Source of the DNA: Rehmannia glutinosa
Lineage: Eukaryota > Streptophyta > Magnoliopsida > Lamiales > Orobanchaceae
DNA: 64,000 nucleotides
Direction: 5' to 3'
Assembly (NCBI GenBank): GCA_016081115.2
Contig: JABTTQ020003409.1
Coordinates: 62,001-126,000, forward strand
The position numbers and the translations under genes are program-made. Position 1 is the first letter of the stretch, and each line of letters begins with the position of its first letter. Positions 58,498 through 64,000 of this stretch are shown here, piece after piece. The notes under the pieces were generated by a model. The model ran no database searches. It saw only the letters and a list, made by a program, of their open reading frames with translations, and had not been told where the DNA came from.

Positions 58498-59503
58498 GGT
58501 GGCGGCGGGGTATCTTAGAATTAATCTCTTCAGCTATTCTTCTTCTTCCGTCTGGCGCCGCTTCTAAAATAACTTCTTCATCCAATTAAAAAATTCTTCG
58601 GTCCAAATGAAGAAGCGCCGCTGGGTTTTTTGGTATTTCCCACAAAGCTACGCTAATCATTCGGAATTCATTGATTCTTCCGCCCGAAGCCGATTGTAGA
58701 AAGTTCCTCAGTCTAATAATGATTAGGTTACTTCACTTTTTTCCATCTAAAAATATCGTTTCATTGTTTATTTTTTTATTTTTGGATATCCAGAATCATA
58801 TATGCTAAGCTTCAATTTGTAAATTTTCTTTGTGATTTTTTTCCGATCAATACATTCGGAGTGTTGTTTTTGTCCGTTCATTCTTCTGGTATTTTTGAAT
58901 TACTATGTTTTATTATTTTTTATTTTCCCATCATTGGCTTTTGTATTGTAGCTTTGATGAAGCGAAGAAATAAACTACTTAGAATATATTTTTTTAAGAT
59001 CTAGATTTTTTACAGATCAAAGGCCTTTTTTGGTATTGTACACAAGATACAGTTTTTATATTTTATTTCCTACTATCGGATTTAAAATCTATATTTTTTC
59101 CTGTAAGATTTTTTTTTGTAGATATGGATACATATCTGTTACAAATTGAGTGGCTTATTGGTATTGCTTATTTTATTATTTATTACAATCAGAACCAATC
59201 CCCTGTTTGAATCCCTCCCCCTCAAGGCAAAGTCACTTTGTTGTTGTTTGTGTATAGGTCCTTCAATTCTATTATTGATCTTATGAAAGATTTTTGGCAT
59301 TAATTTTCCTTTTCTTCTTTTTGTTTGATTTATAGGAATATTCACTGGAGGGATATCCGAACTCCAAAGGATCTTTATCTGCCGCAGGGCTACACACCCC
59401 AAGGATACCCACAGGACAACCACCCCAGGGCTTCCGACTGCAATACGTTGATCCTTAACCGCAGCAGAAGCGCGGCAATGGTTCTGGTTTCATGCAAAAC
59501 ATG
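58498..59503 (+). pseudogene. Captured fragment of a CYSTM-type gene (GYPPQGYP protein) inside the Helitron
   Basis: Exon 59336-59503 sits between an acceptor (TTTGATTTATAG) and a donor (ATG then GTACGC). One frame gives PKDLYLPQGYTPQGYPQDN; another, further on, gives PQQKRGNGSGFMQNM up to the donor. In plant CYSTM (cysteine-rich transmembrane module) proteins a GYPPQGYP-rich segment ends in a similar GFM sequence right before the exon for the cysteine-rich helix, which is absent here. The frame change and stop between the two parts mean it no longer codes. Upstream, 58498-58740 looks like a CT-rich, higher-GC host leader (CTTCTTCCGTCTGGCGCCGC) that may have come along. Orientation is opposite to the Helitron. 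Confidence 0.55.
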
Positions 59504-59699
59504 GTACGCACTTATGCATAATGCCCACATCAAAATAATTTTCACTCCTGAATTATCATTTAGACAATTGGATTTAGTTTTTCAAATGAATTTATTGTCC
59601 TGATTTGATTGGTAAATATTGTGCTTGGAATTCTGAGTGTCAGGTGTGGGGTAGTTTTCTAACCCTGTGGATTCGAGTTTGCTGCATACTTTCGTGTAC

Positions 59700-61490
59700 A
59701 ACGAACTTTAAATATATATATATATAATTAATTTAATAGATTATTTTAATATATACTTAGCATTTATTTATAACTCCTACAGATTTAGAAAACATTTTCA
59801 GCATCTTGAAATCAAGGTGCCTCTTCATTTTTTATTATAAGAAAATTTATGTTAATTATATCACTAATTACGTATTGAATGGATGGATACACATCATTGT
59901 ACAAAATTATTATATAATGTCTATGTAACCAATGCATGTGTTTTTATTTACATATTTTGTTAGAATTTATAAATAAATATACATGAATATTTTTCAAATG
60001 TAACATAAGGTTTATAAGGTTGTTCTTCTCATAGACCGAAATACAGCTCTTATCACTTTTCCTATAAAATCTGGATTTTTTTTCACATTCTTTCAGCTCC
60101 TATCCTAGAGCAACTCATGTTTACATTTATAGGGAAGTTTTTTGATATACATGATTGTATGTTTCTGATATACATAAAGAAACAAAAAAAATTCAATCCT
60201 CTGAGGTTTTATTTTTTATTTCATAAACCTGTATTAATTTGTAGATCGGGAAAAAATATAGTACATTAGTTTTGGGTTTTTCTGATTATCATAGTCGTGA
60301 TACAAACTATTCCAAGTTATAACTGCATGTTTTTTTAATTTTTTAAAAAACGAATATGATTTTAATTTATATTCTATGATTATGCATAAAAATCATATTC
60401 TGACTACTGTTTCATGACATGTATAATTTGGATATTTAGAAAAAATAAAAAAAAAATCACAAAAATATTTCTAATAATAATATGAGGAAAAAAACACATT
60501 CAGGTAAAGATCCGGAATAGTTTATTTGTTCATATTATATATTACAAACTAAGCTAATATTATGAAAGAGATTTATGCTAATTAGTACCTGTCTGGAATG
60601 TTGATTTATATAAGCAGTTCTTCAAATTTGCACTCCAGACTAAAATCTGTGTAGCTATCTCCATATGCAGGTATAATGTGTACATGAACCTGACTGAAAA
60701 TACTAATCATACATTGGACTAATAACATTGGAGCTAAAGGAAACATAACTACATAATACTATTACTGTTAACGGAACTAAAATAGAAAAGAGAAAAAAAG
60801 GACAATCTCATATACTTTGTTTTACATTGCAGGAAAAAAAAGAGTTGTAAAAACACAACTGAAAGTTACGTGTAAACATACCTCATTGTCACAAAAAAGC
60901 ACTCCGAACTGAATAATTTCGAGCTATCTCTATATGCAGGTACAGTCCATACACGAATCCGTCAGACTCTAAGTGCCAGTATATCTTCGTGCGGTTATTG
61001 TCCTTAATCAATGTAAACAAAGGAGCGTCATTTTGCAGATGTATTTTGGTTTATGGCTAACATAAACTTATAGTGTGTTATTTGATTACATTTGAGGCCT
61101 ATTTATACCACAAGGTCTAGGTAAAAAAAAGAGAGATTATTGTGATAGTCGATTTAGCTGCCCGAGATTATTATATGCAGCTATTGTGTTTTTTTTTTAA
61201 TTTGGACTGTGTATGGAATTTAATATGCAGAACTACATTTATTGTTGTGTTTTAACTGACTCTATTTATTAAAGAACTTCTATACTCATCATCCCATTTT
61301 GAATATTTAAATTATTTTTTTGGTGGCCAACACAACAGCTGCCAGAATTAATTGGATTCGTTTCCCATGCAACTATATTGAAGTAGATTGAATATAATGT
61401 CTCCAAATAATTACAGAGTTTGGCAGAATTGTATATTTTCAAGGCAATACAGTCTGCTTAATTACTGAGCATTACTTTCCATATTTAGCA
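59700..61490. other. Helitron interior without recognised genes
   Basis: AT-rich, only short frames. Near 60655 and 60932 two similar ~45-bp segments occur (TAGCTATCTCCATATGCAGGT and GAGCTATCTCTATATGCAGGT wording, each followed by TACA/TATAATG...ACATGAA/ACACGAA), an internal dispersed repeat. Confidence 0.4.
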
Positions 61491-61562
61491 GCTGCATTTT
61501 GGCGGGAACTTTCCTAAAATACCACTATTCAGCTTTTATATATATATAGATATAGATATAGA

Positions 61563-62928
61563 TTTCTTTGAAATAATAATACATATCCTGTAAATAGAAA
61601 TTAGTTAATATATTACACAAGTTAATTATAGATTGTGAGTACATGTATAACATTATTGATATGATTGTTAAATTTTCAATATTGTTCAAACATATAATTT
61701 ATTTTTAGTAAGTATAGATCAGAATGAATTATTAACTAATTATTTATATAACTCAATTGAAGAAAAACTTAAAAACAACGTAAAACTATATAGGTTTTTA
61801 TGTTTAGTTTACAATTTCTCTTGTTTGGTTTTGATGGTTGGAGACGTTTTTTATTACTTTTAATATTTTTTTGCATTAGATGCATTATAAATAATTAATC
61901 GTGTAGTTTTACATGCTAAAATTTGATAACCCAATTTTTCGCATTGATAAAAAAATTGAATCTAAATCATATTAATTTGTATATCCGTTATTACATAAAA
62001 AAACATAGATAAAGATTAATGAGTAAAGCTTGGATACAAAATATTTTTTCCAGAATTTTAGTAATAACTTATAATTCACTAATCTTAAAACTATATATTT
62101 TTTTATTAAATTATATATATTTCTCTGTAATTCTTAGTGGTCTCAATTCCCCATCTTCACGTATCTAAAAAATGTGTCATTTAGTTACCTCACAATTTAG
62201 GGTGAGTGATGGATGACAAATTTATTAGTTTACGGGATATTTACAGCCAAAAGTGAATTTAGAAAATATATTTTATCCTCCTATTTATTTCAATATATTA
62301 AACTAAATGAATTAATCTTATTTATTTGTTTTTATCTTTTAGTTGTAAACTCGTACTTTTGTTTCTTTTTGTAGATGTATTTAGTTATTAAGAATATGTA
62401 AGAGAAATATTATAAATGTACATTTTTACATACACTCAACTTTAAATGGCTAAAATTATCTCATATGAAGTCTTTTATATATGATTATGATATATGATTG
62501 GAAAGCTCTCGATATCTAGTTTAATATGAAATGAATATTATTTAAAAATTCAAAATATTCTAAGAATTACAATTAAATGAAAGCATATAATTAGAGTTTG
62601 GAATACAAAAAGACACTAATCATATTATCAAAAAACTAAAACCAAAATTAATATAGAAAACTACTTAGTTACCCTTAAAACTAACTTTACTATGAGGATA
62701 TTTTTGGCAATTCAAATTTTTCAAGAACCATCAAACTCATTCACACTTTTATAATAAGCATAGATATATCCTAGTAGGAGATGGACGATGAGAATCAAAA
62801 CCCATACCTATAATTTGGGGCTTGATAGTCTTAACCACCACCATCCAATCCTGTTGAAAAATAGTATTTTTTTCATCAGAAGTGTTGTAGAAGAGTATTT
62901 GATTTGATTCAAAAGTAATGGTAAAAAG
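61563..62928. other. Intergenic, no gene seen
   Basis: AT-rich; no ORF, splice-paired exons or TE termini that I can support. Confidence 0.4.
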
Positions 62929-64000
62929 TAGGGCAGGTCACGGTTCCGGAACCACTGGTTCCGATTCTTCCCAAATGAAAACTTGGAACTGGAGGCTCAA
63001 GATTCCAGTTTTGGAACCGAAACTCGGTTCCTCCACAGTTTTGATTCTGATTTAATAGAGGAATGATTTCTTTTTTTTAAATAATTTATCAAATTTAGTT
63101 ACAAAATAAAAGAAAACTGGGAAAATGGACAATGAATTGGGTGGCGCTATTTACATACCAAAATTGATGAATACACCCACTTACTAAATGCACCCCATCC
63201 ACTTTTTAAAATATAACATAATTACTAAATATACCTCCCATAATTTCCGATTTTACCTTTGCACTATTCCCCCTCCCCCCACTAAATATACCCACAAATA
63301 ACTGTGCGAAAATTTATTGTGCTATTGACGATGACTCGAGACTTGGTTAATTATTGTGTAATTTTGTATGTAGGATGAGGACAATAATGTGCCACCACCA
63401 CCATTGACTTCGGTCTTAATTAAGTAGGATTTAATGGGGGCAATAGCTGGATGAATGTTGGGAAAATTGGAGAAATAATACACTTTAATTTGTAAACTAA
63501 GAATATACTTTTATTATTTGGGGATATGAATTCTTTGTTGTTCATATCTGCAACAAATTGGGTGTTGGAAAAATCTAGAATTTATAGATTTTTTTTTTTT
63601 AGTTTTGTTCACAAGAAGAAGAAGAACGTGGGTGAAGGATCTTAGTGTATTAAGAACTTCTTCTTCAAGTAAGAGTAATATAGTCTTAAAGTGAATGCTA
63701 TTTTTGCAATTATATGGATGTGTGTGTATTTATCAATTTCGGGGGTGTGAATAGCGCCACCCAAAGGAATTAGAGTTAATATTTATAATAATATTAAATT
63801 TTGGACTAATATAAATAATAATATTAAGAGGAATTAGACTTATTATTCATAATAATATTAAAATTTGGTACTTAATATAAATAATAATATTAAGTTGCCT
63901 ATGTATCCTCTTAAGATAGTTGAATCAAAATTCATGTGGCTGTTTACAACATTTAGTTTAAGATGTCTCTGATGTGGTTGCGAATATAAAATACCATAAT
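62929..64000. mobile_element. hAT-type MITE (GGAACCG family), right end beyond the window
   Basis: Starts TAGGGCAGGTCACGGTTCCG. Interior matches 23029-23698 (TCCTCTTAAGAT, TTACAACATTTAGT, TAAGATGT, AATATAAAATA), so it is the same family and same orientation. A second element interrupts it at 63139-63762. Confidence 0.7.
63139..63762. mobile_element. Element with GGGTGGCGCTATT inverted repeats nested in the hAT element, 624 bp
   Basis: Left end GGGTGGCGCTATTTACA and reverse complement of the right end GGGTGGCGCTATTCACACC are inverted repeats of at least 13 bp. Flanking 9-mers CAATGAATT (63130-63138) and AAAGGAATT (63763-63771) match at 7 of 9, suggesting a Mutator-type duplication. The relative at 23029-23698 provides an empty site (GAAATGAATTAGACATAATA). 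No ORF. Confidence 0.65.

Larger units (their letters stand above)
57759..61562 (-). mobile_element. Helitron (3.8 kb) with captured host exon
   Basis: 3' end on the minus strand: hairpin CCGTGC-ATC-GCACGG (57785-57771), GTGGACTG, CTAG ending at 57759, followed by T. 5' end at 61562: TCTATATCTATATCTATATA preceded by A. First 30 bp of the 3' region match the Helitron ending at 55120. It has no Rep/helicase, but includes host-like DNA at 58500-59510. Confidence 0.65.

Noticed and set aside
59139..59423. 94-codon minus-strand frame
   Set aside because: Antisense of the captured CYSTM-type exon and its intron; no independent motif.
1..64000. CRISPR array, bacterial-type operon, tRNA or rRNA gene
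   Set aside because: No spaced direct repeats of CRISPR type, no cloverleaf with A and B boxes that I could recognise, and no rRNA text; the window is plant nuclear DNA.

Overview
The window reads as nuclear DNA of a flowering plant, probably a eudicot. It is AT-rich, genes are sparse and carry introns, and most of the sequence is transposable elements (TEs) inserted into one another. I see no bacterial operons, CRISPR arrays, rRNA or tRNA genes. Because the genes are split or short, open reading frames alone mislead here; most calls rest on splice sites, terminal repeats and target-site duplications (TSDs) read directly from the sequence.

Host genes: (1) a gene start on the minus strand running off the left edge (1-~840); (2) two paralogous two-exon genes for secreted eight-cysteine defensin-like peptides, both minus strand, 12.8 kb apart (3646-4105 and 16047-16885); (3) an intronless minus-strand gene for a 192-residue acidic single-pass membrane protein (28994-29572); (4) a three-exon minus-strand gene (48959-50249) for a 119-residue protein with one C-terminal membrane helix, whose second intron is filled by nested TEs; (5) one captured exon of a CYSTM-type (GYPPQGYP) gene inside a Helitron (59336-59503).

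Layout: 1-5 kb holds the edge gene, a short Helitron, a Tourist MITE, defensin-like copy 1 and a very GC-rich hAT element. 5.2-11.95 kb is a Ty1/copia element on the minus strand with ~980-bp LTRs. 12-27 kb contains two diverged copies of a multi-kb unit (12.0-15.65 and 21.97-26.7), defensin-like copy 2, a Mutator-like element with hAT elements nested in it, a solo LTR carrying an L1-type insertion, and a cluster of three hAT elements. 27.6-31 kb has nested MITEs, the membrane-protein gene and an LTR-like stretch. 31.3-36.6 kb is a short-LTR copia element (minus) whose reverse transcriptase is split by a 518-bp hAT element. 39.4-48.7 kb is a decayed Sirevirus-like copia element (plus) with an additional ORF after pol, inserted inside a 274-bp MULE-type MITE. 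49-53.4 kb has the three-exon gene, a LINE fragment split by a Tip100-like hAT, an 85-bp-arm hairpin and another hAT with a nested MITE. 53.4-61.6 kb is a head-to-tail series of Helitron ends (minus), including a recognisable Helitron helicase remnant. The right edge is an incomplete hAT element with a nested element.

The main story is nesting and duplication. Insertion order can be read from at least a dozen TSDs, and the paralogous units provide empty sites that date several hAT insertions after the duplication. The retrotransposon genes all carry stops or frameshifts and are described as broken copies. The most interesting host loci are the duplicated defensin-like peptide genes and the hidden three-exon gene.
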